NCBI RefSeq assembly: GCF_900541605.1
Contig: NZ_UQKJ01000018.1
Span: 1-25,401 of the forward strand
Direction of reading: 5' to 3'
DNA length: 25,401 bases
Source of the DNA: an uncultured Dialister sp.
GTDB taxonomy: Bacteria; Bacillota; Negativicutes; Veillonellales; Dialisteraceae
Below the pieces are notes generated by a model. It did no database searches, had not been told where the DNA came from, and saw nothing but the letters and a program-made list of their open reading frames with translations. Both the position numbers and the translations under genes were made by a program. Each line of letters starts with the position of its first letter. Positions within the stretch are counted from its first letter, which is position 1. Of the stretch, positions 6,222-13,101 are shown piece by piece.

Positions 6222-7417
6222 TTATGATTCCCTTCTTTCACAGCAAACCGGCGCATCATGGAGACGAGATTCTTCGTTTCCAGAAGGGCCATCATATCCT
6301 GTCCCCTTTCCAGCACACCGGGCTCCCGGGCAAGGAATCGAAGGAATCGGTCCATGACCTTTCTCTCCTTCCTGGGATACCCCGGAATCCGGACAGTCCT
6401 CCCCAGCACCTCTCCGGCCATCATTTCCATAAGGGCCGGGCGGAAATAATATTCGGCCACATAATTTTCAATCCAGTAATCATGCAAGGTCTTCCTGAAC
6501 CGGGCGGTGCGGGGCATGAAATCCATGTACAGCAGAAGGCCATCATGGATTCCGGCCCAGAAATCACTGAATCCATAATCAAAGGCTCCATCCTCCTGGG
6601 CATCCACATAGCTGAGCGCATCGCCGGAGACAATATGAATTTTATCGCCATGGGGGAACCAGGGCAGGATTTTTTCCTTAAAAAGGGCTATGACATGGGG
6701 ATTCAGTTCCACCACCGTTACCGACTCCACCCCATTTTTTTCCGATGCCATGAATGCATAGTACCCCAGGCCCAGTCCATAGGTAATGACCCGGCCCCTG
6801 GCCCGCCGGATGGGTTCTCTCATGGATTCAATTTCACTCAGTACCAGGCTCATCCATACTTCCCCATTTTCCAGAAGTACAGGAAACGTCACCTTTCCGT
6901 CAAAGAATCCTGCCGTCTGGGCCCGGAAAGGATCTTCCTCCGAAAATCCTTCATGGTAAGTCTGGACAAATTCGCCGGGAAGATAATCGTTCACTGTAAG
7001 CGCCAGATGATGGGCCATCGTCTTTCCTTCCACACGGACATGACGGAAATAGGGGTTATCCATAATTTCCTCCGGCGAATGGCGGGTGATGCGGGATGAT
7101 ATCCTGTCAAACAGGGCATCCCCTATTTCTTCTTCCCCCATATACCGGGACAGGTCCGACCAGGGACGGTAGTCGCCGGCCCTTTCAGAAAGATTATAGG
7201 CCGCCTCATCCACAAGGTCCCCGAAGGCGGTCTCTGTCACCGAGGAAATAAGGTAGTCTTCCCCCTTCTGTGAAAGGGATTTGAAATCCATATCCGACAG
7301 GTAAAGATGGTCTGCCACTTCTCCCATCAGCATATCTTCCGCCACAGCGGACAGGAGGAACTTCTTCCAGAGCTCCCCTGCCATGATTCGGGTATCCGTA
7401 TTCTTTCGTATTTCCAT
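6218..7417 (-). CDS. SAM-dependent methyltransferase-like protein
   Basis: A 399-aa cytoplasmic protein. Residues about 200-300 carry a Rossmann methyltransferase core: TYGLGLGYYAF (motif I), VTVVELNPHVIALF (acidic residue after strand 2) and IVSGDALSYV followed by FDYGFSDFWAG. The roughly 200-residue N-terminal part is not recognised and is rich in acidic and aromatic residues. The core is similar to spermidine-synthase-type folds, but I do not see a clear propylamine-transferase signature. It is first in a two-gene operon, overlapping the secreted GH18-like gene by 4 nt, an odd pairing. The ribosome site is weak (AGGACC-type). The substrate is unknown. Confidence 0.75.
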   Translation of the reverse strand: MEIRKNTDTRIMAGELWKKFLLSAVAEDMLMGEVADHLYLSDMDFKSLSQKGEDYLISSVTETAFGDLVDEAAYNLSERAGDYRPWSDLSRYMGEEEIGDALFDRISSRITRHSPEEIMDNPYFRHVRVEGKTMAHHLALTVNDYLPGEFVQTYHEGFSEEDPFRAQTAGFFDGKVTFPVLLENGEVWMSLVLSEIESMREPIRRARGRVITYGLGLGYYAFMASEKNGVESVTVVELNPHVIALFKEKILPWFPHGDKIHIVSGDALSYVDAQEDGAFDYGFSDFWAGIHDGLLLYMDFMPRTARFRKTLHDYWIENYVAEYYFRPALMEMMAGEVLGRTVRIPGYPRKERKVMDRFLRFLAREPGVLERGQDMMALLETKNLVSMMRRFAVKEGNHN

Positions 7418-7456
7418 ATGTCACCGGTCCTGGTCATAAATTCTTTAAACAGTACT

Positions 7457-7486
7457 ATTGTATCAGCAGTTCCCTGTGTATCACAA
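7457..7486 (-). promoter_or_regulatory. Promoter of the methyltransferase-GH18 operon
   Basis: Minus strand: TTGTGA (7481-7486), 18-nt spacer, TACAAT (7457-7462) with an extended TGA just upstream of the -10. It lies 40 nt before the ATG. Confidence 0.45.
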
Positions 7487-7532
7487 GGGGACATACACGA
7501 CATATATGACCCAATGCTTGCCCATATCCAGA

Positions 7533-7618
7533 AATGGGACTAAAGGTAGTCCAGCCTTCCCGGCCGCTGACGGCCAGCAGCCAGGGAAACGAAGTTTCCC
7601 TGCTGCCTTTAGCCCAAT
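7533..7618. repeat. Family B intergenic palindrome, short copy
   Basis: Outer inverted repeat TGGGACTAAAGGTAG (7535-7549) and CTGCCTTTAGCCCA (7603-7616). Inside are GGCCGCTGACGGCC (7563-7576) and a perfect 9-bp hairpin CAGGGAAAC-GAA-GTTTCCCTG (7582-7602). It shares its ends with the elements at 18524-18745 and 21941-22181 and lies directly upstream of the DUF4127 promoter. Confidence 0.65.
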
Positions 7619-7627
7619 TCCCGGGTA

Positions 7628-7636
7628 TGATATAAT
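7628..7636 (+). promoter_or_regulatory. Extended -10 promoter of the DUF4127 gene
   Basis: TGA-TATAAT, an extended -10, with no clear -35. The transcript would have a leader of about 60 nt. Confidence 0.5.
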
Positions 7637-7703
7637 AAAGATTATTGAAATAAAGGGACAGTCCGTAAAACACTGTTTCTGAATCATAATGGGAGGGATA
7701 CCA

Positions 7704-9470
7704 TTGCGTTTTTACAAAAAAATCTGCGTTCTGGCCATGGCGGCCTGCCTTTCGGCCTTTGGCTCCACCGCCTTTGCCAGCACCATTCTTCTTGTTCCCC
7801 AGGACGACCGGCCCGTGAGCCTTGACTATACGGTGAATACGGCAGAAAGAGCCGGTTATACGGTGCTCACGCCGCCAAGGGCCTACCTTTCCGGGAAAAA
7901 TTTCCGTGGCAGTCCGGACCTCATCTGGCGGTGGGTCGAACAGAATATGGTCCGCGCCGATGCGGCAGTTCTTTCTACAGATACCCTCATTTATGGTGGC
8001 CTCGTGGATTCCCGGAAGCACAACGAACCTCTTACCACCCTCATGGCCCGGGAAAACAGGATTCGTGCCCTCCATGCCCAGTATCCGAAGATTCCCATTT
8101 ACGGATTCGGCACCATCATGCGGACTCCCTATGCTTCCAGCGGTGGCGTGGAACCCTACTACTACAGCAAGTACGGCAATGACCTCTACCGGCTCTCCGG
8201 ACTCCAGGACAAGATGGATGCCGGGAAAATCACACCCGATGAAACGGCAGAACTCCTGTCCCTGAAGCTTTCTATCCCTTCCGAATACCTGCAGGACTGG
8301 TTCAAACGGCGCACAAAGAACAATACCATCAACCGCATGCTCATTAAGGATACGAAAAGCGGCGTTTTTGCCTATTACAGTGAAGGCCATGACGACAACA
8401 GCAAAAACTCCCAGTCCACTTTGGAATCCCGGTACCTTGCGGCAGATGCCAAAGGACTGCCAGAAAGCCGGTACGGTTCCTTCCCCGGCGCCGACCAGCT
8501 GGCACTGCTTCTCATTGCCCGGTATCATGATGACAGCCATCACCTGAAGCCTGCCTTCTCTGTCATTTATCCCCTGGGCCGGGCAGAAAATACGGTCCCC
8601 AGCTATGAAAACCAGCCTATCGGGAAAACCATCAGCGAACATATTGCTGCTGTGGGCGGTGTCATGGCCGGCAAAAACGTACCGGACATCGTACTGGCCG
8701 TGAATACCCCTATCGCCTCCACCGGCGAATCGGGTCAGTTCAGCAACTTCGGCATGATGAAACAGAGCACCACGGATTTCATGAATGAAGTGAAAAATGT
8801 CATCGGCCGGGGTATCCCCGTATCCATGGTAGACGTGTACTTTGCCAACGGCTCCGACAACACCCTCATGAACCTCATGGTCAAGGATGATCTCCTCTAT
8901 AAAGTGGCCGCCTACAACGGCTGGAATACGGCATCCAACACCATCGGCTATGCTATCGCCCAGGCCATCCTGGCCCCCAATATGTCAGCAGAGGACCATA
9001 AGAACATGCTCACCGAGCAGTATATCGATAACTGGGCCTACCAGGCCAACGTGCGGAAAAATATCGCCCGCATGACAGAACTGGAAACAAACGGTACCAC
9101 CCCCACCCCTGCCATCAAACAGGAAATGATTGCGGAAGTCCAGGAATTCGCCAAGAAGAAAATGGGGCTGAATCCGGCTACCGTTTCCGCCGATTTCCCC
9201 TGGAACCGGCTCTTTGAAATCAACGCCCTCGTTTCAACAAAACCGAAATATACCGTATACCTCACCCGGGCAGAACAGCAGAGAATCGCTGAAGAAAAGG
9301 CAAAAGCCGAGGCAGAAGCCAAAGCAAAGGCCGAAGCGGAAGCCAGAAAGAAAGCCGGCCAGCCGGCAGCTCCTGCCGCTTCGGATGGACAGCCCGCACC
9401 GGCTGACCGGGGAATCGACACAGCCCCCGATGACAGCGGTGACATCTCAACGATTGTAATCAATAAGTAA
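7704..9470 (+). CDS. Secreted DUF4127 family protein
   Basis: About 588 aa, recognised as DUF4127, a family of unknown function in Firmicutes. A signal peptide covers about the first 25 residues (ending STAFAS). The mature N terminus ILLVPQDDRPVSLD and the DTLIYGGLVDSR and NTPIASTGESG segments are typical. The C terminus has a helical Lys/Ala/Glu repeat (EAEAKAKAEAEARKK) and an Ala/Pro-rich tail, suggesting a flexible or wall-facing end. I favour TTG 7704 because GGGAGGG lies 6 nt upstream; ATG 7689 would put that ribosome site inside the gene. It stands alone, divergent from the methyltransferase operon. Confidence 0.88.
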   Translation: MRFYKKICVLAMAACLSAFGSTAFASTILLVPQDDRPVSLDYTVNTAERAGYTVLTPPRAYLSGKNFRGSPDLIWRWVEQNMVRADAAVLSTDTLIYGGLVDSRKHNEPLTTLMARENRIRALHAQYPKIPIYGFGTIMRTPYASSGGVEPYYYSKYGNDLYRLSGLQDKMDAGKITPDETAELLSLKLSIPSEYLQDWFKRRTKNNTINRMLIKDTKSGVFAYYSEGHDDNSKNSQSTLESRYLAADAKGLPESRYGSFPGADQLALLLIARYHDDSHHLKPAFSVIYPLGRAENTVPSYENQPIGKTISEHIAAVGGVMAGKNVPDIVLAVNTPIASTGESGQFSNFGMMKQSTTDFMNEVKNVIGRGIPVSMVDVYFANGSDNTLMNLMVKDDLLYKVAAYNGWNTASNTIGYAIAQAILAPNMSAEDHKNMLTEQYIDNWAYQANVRKNIARMTELETNGTTPTPAIKQEMIAEVQEFAKKKMGLNPATVSADFPWNRLFEINALVSTKPKYTVYLTRAEQQRIAEEKAKAEAEAKAKAEAEARKKAGQPAAPAASDGQPAPADRGIDTAPDDSGDISTIVINK

Positions 9471-9740
9471 AAGGGCTTCGCCGGGCTGCGGCCTACGGCC
9501 GGGGCTCTGCCTGCGGCATGGCTGTGACTTCGTCAGGGCTCAGGCTGACGCCTGGGCTCAAAGAAGAATTATATATTTTCTTTCTTAAGCTTTCACCTTG
9601 CTTTCAGGCAGAGATTTAACAGAGTCAGAGCCCCTGGCCGAAGGCCAACAATAATGTCCCCTTTCCTTATAAGCACAGCGCCGGAACCCGGTTGACGGGC
9701 ACAGAGAAATGAAAGCCACAACCTTTACGAATCCTCCATA
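9471..9740. repeat. Gene-free stretch of GGGCT mini-hairpins
   Basis: Between 9477 and 9565 GGGCT or GGCT recurs every 14-22 nt, each time followed by a tiny hairpin (GGCCTACGGCC, GCCTGCGGC, GACTTCGTC, GGCTGACGCC). Further on AACCCGGTTG and CCACAACCTTTACG match parts of the family B element at 18524-18745, so this may be a decayed or rearranged copy. No gene is seen in 9471-9839. Confidence 0.5.
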
Positions 9741-9798
9741 CATACGAACGTATATTTAGCCACATACGTCCCCTTTTGCACGACATTCACCCATACGT

Positions 9799-9839
9799 AA
9801 AAAACGCCATGAAAAGGTCATCCTTTTCATGGCGTTTTC
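9799..9839 (-). terminator. Intrinsic terminator of argR-recN
   Basis: Perfect stem AAAACGCCATGAAAAGG-TCAT-CCTTTTCATGGCGTTTT with A/T runs on both sides, beginning directly at the recN stop codon. It can function in both directions. Confidence 0.9.
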
Positions 9840-11504
9840 TTATTCTCCTTTTACCTTTTTCTTCATTTCCACCGCCGATTTCAAGGCGCTTTCCGACGAA
9901 TCACTGCCGGAAATCATGAGAGCGATATCCTTCAGATGTTCCTCCGAATCCAGGAGCACCGCCTTCGTCGCTGTCCGACCGTTAGACACGGTCTTCACAA
10001 TCTTGTAGTGCCTGTCTGCGGCACAGGCCGTCTGGGGCAGATGGGTAATACAGAGGACCTGGATGGAATGGGACAGGAGCGCGATCTTCCTGGCCACCTG
10101 GAGACCCACTTTTCCGCTGATACCCACGTCAATTTCATCGAATATAAGGGTCTGCTGCCGGAGAAGGTTGGAAATCACCATTTCAATGGCAAGGGCGATA
10201 CGGGAAATTTCACCACCGGAAGCAGTATCTTTCATGCTCCGGAGAGGCTCCCCGGGATTGGCGGAAAAGTAAAATTCCATTTCCGCCGCTCCATTGGGAA
10301 GCGGTGTCTTCTGGGGCATCAGGTGCAGTTTCATCCTTGCATTTTCCATGCCCATATCCTTCAGGGAAGCTACTACCTTTTTCAGGATGATTTCCGAAGA
10401 TTTGAGACGAGCGCTGCTGAGAACCTCCGCCTTCTTCATGAGCGTTTCCGTGAGGTCCTCATAGTTCTTCTGCAGTGCTTTATTGTCGTAGATAACTTCC
10501 TTCAGGGAATCATATTCTTTCTGGGCCTTTTCCGCATAGGAAAGAACGTCGGCAAGCTCCGGACCGTATTTCCGTTTCAGTTCCTGGATCACCTCATTCC
10601 GGTCCTGCAGGGCCGCCAGGTCTTCTTCCGAGAAATCGCTGGTAGAAAGGTACTCTTCCATACTGCCGATGGCATCTTCCAGGGCAAAGGAAGCACTGCG
10701 AATGGACTCCAGCACCGGGCCCAGGGTATCATCATATCGGGCAGCGGTGGACAGTTCCCTGTCCGCCTCCGCCATGGCATCCTGGGGTCCCCCATCGGCG
10801 GTGATGGTATCCAGGGCATTATGGATGGAACGGATAATCTTTTCATGATTCTGGAGGACCCGGAGCTTCTTCTCCACTTCCTCGTCCTCCCCTTCCTGGA
10901 GACCGGCGGAACGGATCTGGTTCAGTTCCCAGTCCAGGATATCGAGCCGCCGCTCCCGCTCCTGTTTCCGTTCCTTGTAATCTTCCAGGGCATCCTTCAG
11001 TTTCTTCCATTCCCTGTAGGATTCCCGATAAGACTGATAAGCCTCAGCTGCTTCCTCAGTGCCGGAATCTACCATCCGTTCACAGAAAGGTATGGACAGG
11101 AGCTCCATATTATCATTCTGTTCATGGAGACGAACCAGTTTCTTCCCCAGTTTCTGCAGCTGCTTCACGGTACAGAAATTGCCGTTGATGGTGCACAGTC
11201 CCCTTCCGGAACGGTTCAGCTTCCGGGAGAGAATCACCTGGCTACCTTCTCCCTCCAGCCCTTCTTCCCGAAGTTCTTCCACCGTTTTCCGGTCGGCATA
11301 GAAGACTCCTTCTACCTTGAAGAAATCGGCACCCGTACGGATGAGGTCCGTCCTCGCCCTGCGCCCCGTCAGCACGGCGAGGGCATCGATGAGGATGGAT
11401 TTCCCCGCTCCTGTCTCGCCGGTGAAAACGGTAACTCCAGGGCCAAACTCTATGACCGTATCCTCTATGATGGCAAAATTAACGATATGCAGACTTTGCA
11501 GCAT
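9840..11504 (-). CDS. recN: DNA repair protein RecN
   Basis: RecN is an SMC-like ATPase that acts early in double-strand-break repair in the cytoplasm. The N-terminal head carries Walker A GETGAGKS at 29-36. A long charged coiled coil occupies about 150-390. The C-terminal head has the ABC-type signature TASGGEISR near 413 and Walker B LIFDEIDVGISG at about 453-464. The length of 554 aa is normal. GGGGGAG precedes the ATG. It follows argR by 12 nt, the usual argR-recN arrangement in Firmicutes, and is presumably cotranscribed from the argR promoter. Confidence 0.97.
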   Translation of the reverse strand: MLQSLHIVNFAIIEDTVIEFGPGVTVFTGETGAGKSILIDALAVLTGRRARTDLIRTGADFFKVEGVFYADRKTVEELREEGLEGEGSQVILSRKLNRSGRGLCTINGNFCTVKQLQKLGKKLVRLHEQNDNMELLSIPFCERMVDSGTEEAAEAYQSYRESYREWKKLKDALEDYKERKQERERRLDILDWELNQIRSAGLQEGEDEEVEKKLRVLQNHEKIIRSIHNALDTITADGGPQDAMAEADRELSTAARYDDTLGPVLESIRSASFALEDAIGSMEEYLSTSDFSEEDLAALQDRNEVIQELKRKYGPELADVLSYAEKAQKEYDSLKEVIYDNKALQKNYEDLTETLMKKAEVLSSARLKSSEIILKKVVASLKDMGMENARMKLHLMPQKTPLPNGAAEMEFYFSANPGEPLRSMKDTASGGEISRIALAIEMVISNLLRQQTLIFDEIDVGISGKVGLQVARKIALLSHSIQVLCITHLPQTACAADRHYKIVKTVSNGRTATKAVLLDSEEHLKDIALMISGSDSSESALKSAVEMKKKVKGE

Positions 11505-11516
11505 GGCTCCCCCTCA

Positions 11517-11972
11517 TCAGGACTTCAGCATGCCCTGGATCCGTTCAAGAAGCACCGGCACATCCTCCGGTGTCTTCAGAATGATGAGAACCGTATCATC
11601 CCCTGCCAGAGTGCCGATGATCACATCATACTTGGAATGGTCAATGGCGAAAGCCACGGAAGATGCAGAGCCCGGAATCGTATGGAGTACCACCATGTTC
11701 ATGGCAGAATCGATCTTCACCACCGCCTCCTGGAAAAGGATAGCCGTGTGGCTCTTGGACATGACACTCTGCTTCTCATTGGACAGGGCATACCGATAAT
11801 GGCCATTCTTGTAGGGAATCTTAATGAGCATGAGATCCTTGATATCCCGGGACACCGTGGCCTGGGTTACGGCAATTCCTTCCTTCCGGAGAGCCTCTGC
11901 CAGCTCTTCCTGGGTCTCAATGACCTGGTTCTGGATGATTTCCTTAATTTTCATGACTCTATAACGCTTCAT
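11517..11972 (-). CDS. argR: Arginine repressor ArgR
   Basis: ArgR is an arginine-responsive hexameric regulator binding ARG boxes. The 151-aa protein has an N-terminal winged helix (QEELAEAL through TQATVSRDIKDL, the recognition helix) and a C-terminal oligomerisation and arginine-binding domain with the conserved TLAGDDTVLI motif. The start at 11972 is supported by AAGGAG 7 nt upstream and by family length; a longer in-frame extension to 12098 would run through the promoter. Autoregulation is plausible because ARG-box-like sites overlap its promoter. Confidence 0.95.
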   Translation of the reverse strand: MKRYRVMKIKEIIQNQVIETQEELAEALRKEGIAVTQATVSRDIKDLMLIKIPYKNGHYRYALSNEKQSVMSKSHTAILFQEAVVKIDSAMNMVVLHTIPGSASSVAFAIDHSKYDVIIGTLAGDDTVLIILKTPEDVPVLLERIQGMLKS

Positions 11973-12022
11973 AAAACTGCTCCTTTTCGAAAGATACATA
12001 TGCATAATTGGAATAAAATCAT

Positions 12023-12036
12023 TGTATATTTTCTCA
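12023..12036. promoter_or_regulatory. ARG-box-like site at the argR transcription start
   Basis: TGTATATTTTCTCA matches 12 of 14 positions of the ArgR consensus TGNATWWWWATNCA. It sits just downstream of the argR -10. AT-rich sequence makes chance matches likely, so this is tentative. Confidence 0.35.
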
Positions 12037-12065
12037 ATTCTATAGCATTTCCGCCGATTGGTCAA
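12037..12065 (-). promoter_or_regulatory. argR promoter
   Basis: Minus strand TTGACC (12060-12065), 17-nt spacer, TAGAAT (12037-12042), about 65 nt before the argR ATG. Confidence 0.6.
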
Positions 12066-12074
12066 TTGATTTTC

Positions 12075-12138
12075 TGCATAAAGATAAATATTATTCAATT
12101 AAAAGGCAGATTTTTGCATTTATTCGATTATTTATTCA
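12075..12138. promoter_or_regulatory. Candidate ARG boxes between argR and the SpeD-like gene
   Basis: TGCATAAAGATAAA (12075-12088) and CGATTATTTATTCA (12125-12138) each match 12 of 14 positions of TGNATWWWWATNCA. Their spacing and position in a shared divergent control region fit ArgR operators. The base composition weakens each single match. Confidence 0.35.
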
Positions 12139-12175
12139 GCATGATCGGCAAAAAGAAAAATTTGTGCAAATGGAT

Positions 12176-12217
12176 TGCATTAAAAATAATGCATAAAAAG
12201 GGGAACTCTGTTATAAT
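12176..12217 (+). promoter_or_regulatory. Promoter and operator-like palindrome of the SpeD-like gene
   Basis: A perfect -10 TATAAT (12212-12217) lies 35 nt before the ATG. The -35 position is occupied by a perfect palindrome, TGCATT-AAAAAT-AATGCA (12176-12193). Its reverse strand also gives a 12/14 ARG-box-like match. A regulator binding here would block the promoter. Confidence 0.45.
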
Positions 12218-12252
12218 GAGGAAAATAGAAAACGCAAAGAGGGATATATGAT

Positions 12253-12747
12253 ATGGATAACTATATAGGAAAACATTTACTCATTGACTGTTATAACTGT
12301 GACTCCGACAACATGGAGTCCCCCCGAAAAGTGCAGGAAGCCATCCACGATGCCGCCGAAAAAATCGGTATGGCCGTGAACGATACCTTCTATCTGGACG
12401 GAGAAGAAGAAATCATTGCAGCTGCCTACGGTCCGAAATCCCACATCTGCATCCATGCCTACCCGAAACTGGGCTATGCGGCCGTGGATATCTACAGCTT
12501 CGACCAGGACCTGAAACCCGCCCGCACCATGGCGGTACTCCGGGCTTCCCTGCATCCGGAAAAAATCCGGGCCACCTCTGTAAAGCGGGGCAACATCAAC
12601 CCGGACATGAAGCCAAATATCAAGTCTAAATCCACTACGCTCCATAAGTTCAAGAATACGAGAAACCAGATGAAAACAGCCGGTCAGAAAGTAGCCAATT
12701 ACATGCGTCATAAAAATGAAAAACGGGATACCCTGGGACCGGAGTAA
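12253..12747 (+). CDS. Divergent S-adenosylmethionine decarboxylase (SpeD) homologue
   Basis: A 164-aa protein of the pyruvoyl-dependent AdoMet decarboxylase fold. The self-cleavage region reads PKSHICIHAYPKLGYAAVDIYSF (split here: PKSHICIHAYPK at 61-72, LGYAAVDIYSF at 73-83). S63 and H68 fall at the positions of the pyruvoyl serine and the processing histidine of the family. However, the glutamate normally before the serine is lysine (K62), the HTWPE segment is HAYPK, and the catalytic cysteine expected near position 83 is phenylalanine. A lysine-rich tail of about 55 residues extends past the usual length. GAGGG lies 9 nt before the ATG. It diverges from argR. Its activity is uncertain: AdoMet, arginine or ornithine decarboxylation, or none. 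Confidence 0.82.
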   Translation: MDNYIGKHLLIDCYNCDSDNMESPRKVQEAIHDAAEKIGMAVNDTFYLDGEEEIIAAAYGPKSHICIHAYPKLGYAAVDIYSFDQDLKPARTMAVLRASLHPEKIRATSVKRGNINPDMKPNIKSKSTTLHKFKNTRNQMKTAGQKVANYMRHKNEKRDTLGPE

Positions 12748-12754
12748 GAATGAC

Positions 12755-12791
12755 AAACGCCGTGAAAGATCTTCTTTCACGGCGTTTTTTA
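12755..12791 (+). terminator. Intrinsic terminator of the SpeD-like gene
   Basis: AAACGCCGTGAAAGA and TTCTTTCACGGCG form a long stem followed by six Ts. Confidence 0.88.
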
Positions 12792-13007
12792 TATAGCCAA
12801 CCCTATGCAGACGGACAGCGGCCTTGAGCATTGAGCCTCGAGCAGGACAGGCTATGCGGGCCAAGTGACGGATGGATAAGTGAGCGGATGAACGGGCAGG
12901 ACCGGCCTGCTGTCAGGAAAGCCGATAATCCTGTGGTACTTCCGTCAGAATCCTCAGCCCGTTGGGCAGATCTCTTGTGGAAAGAGAACCTGCTAATGAT
13001 GGCAATC
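12792..13007. other. Gene-free intergenic stretch
   Basis: No credible gene. It contains runs such as GATAAGTGAGCGGATGAACG that resemble GAATGAACAGG...GTGAACG at 17127-17155. CCTCAGCCCGTTGGGCAG (12951-12968) resembles the CCTCAGCCCCGTGGGCAG unit at 25164-25181. These look like scattered repeat fragments. Confidence 0.35.
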
Positions 13008-13039
13008 AAAAGGCGGCGCACCGTAATCAGTGCGCCGCC
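13008..13039 (-). terminator. Likely terminator of pheST
   Basis: A perfect 10-bp stem GGCGGCGCAC / GTGCGCCGCC (13012-13021, 13030-13039) is followed on the minus strand by only four Ts. It lies about 60 nt beyond the pheT stop. Confidence 0.6.
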
Positions 13040-13101
13040 AAATGTATATTCTTTCTTAATCAAAGGCCGCAGCCCGAACCGTCAGGTCCCTGTTTCACAG
13101 C

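Noticed and set aside
6218..7417. Methyltransferase-like gene considered as a spermidine synthase partner of the SpeD-like protein
   Set aside because: No clear propylamine-transferase signature, a large unrelated N-terminal half, and the two genes lie 5 kb apart in different operons.
7455..8642. 395-codon minus-strand frame opposite the DUF4127 gene
   Set aside because: Its translation has no family features; the plus-strand frame has signal peptide, ribosome site and DUF4127 motifs.
9936..12251. 771-codon plus-strand frame opposite recN and argR
   Set aside because: Shadow of two clearly identified genes; it crosses their intergenic signals.
12803..13063. 86-codon minus-strand frame between the SpeD-like gene and pheT
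   Set aside because: No ribosome site, runs through the pheST terminator hairpin and repeat fragments, composition unlike the neighbours.
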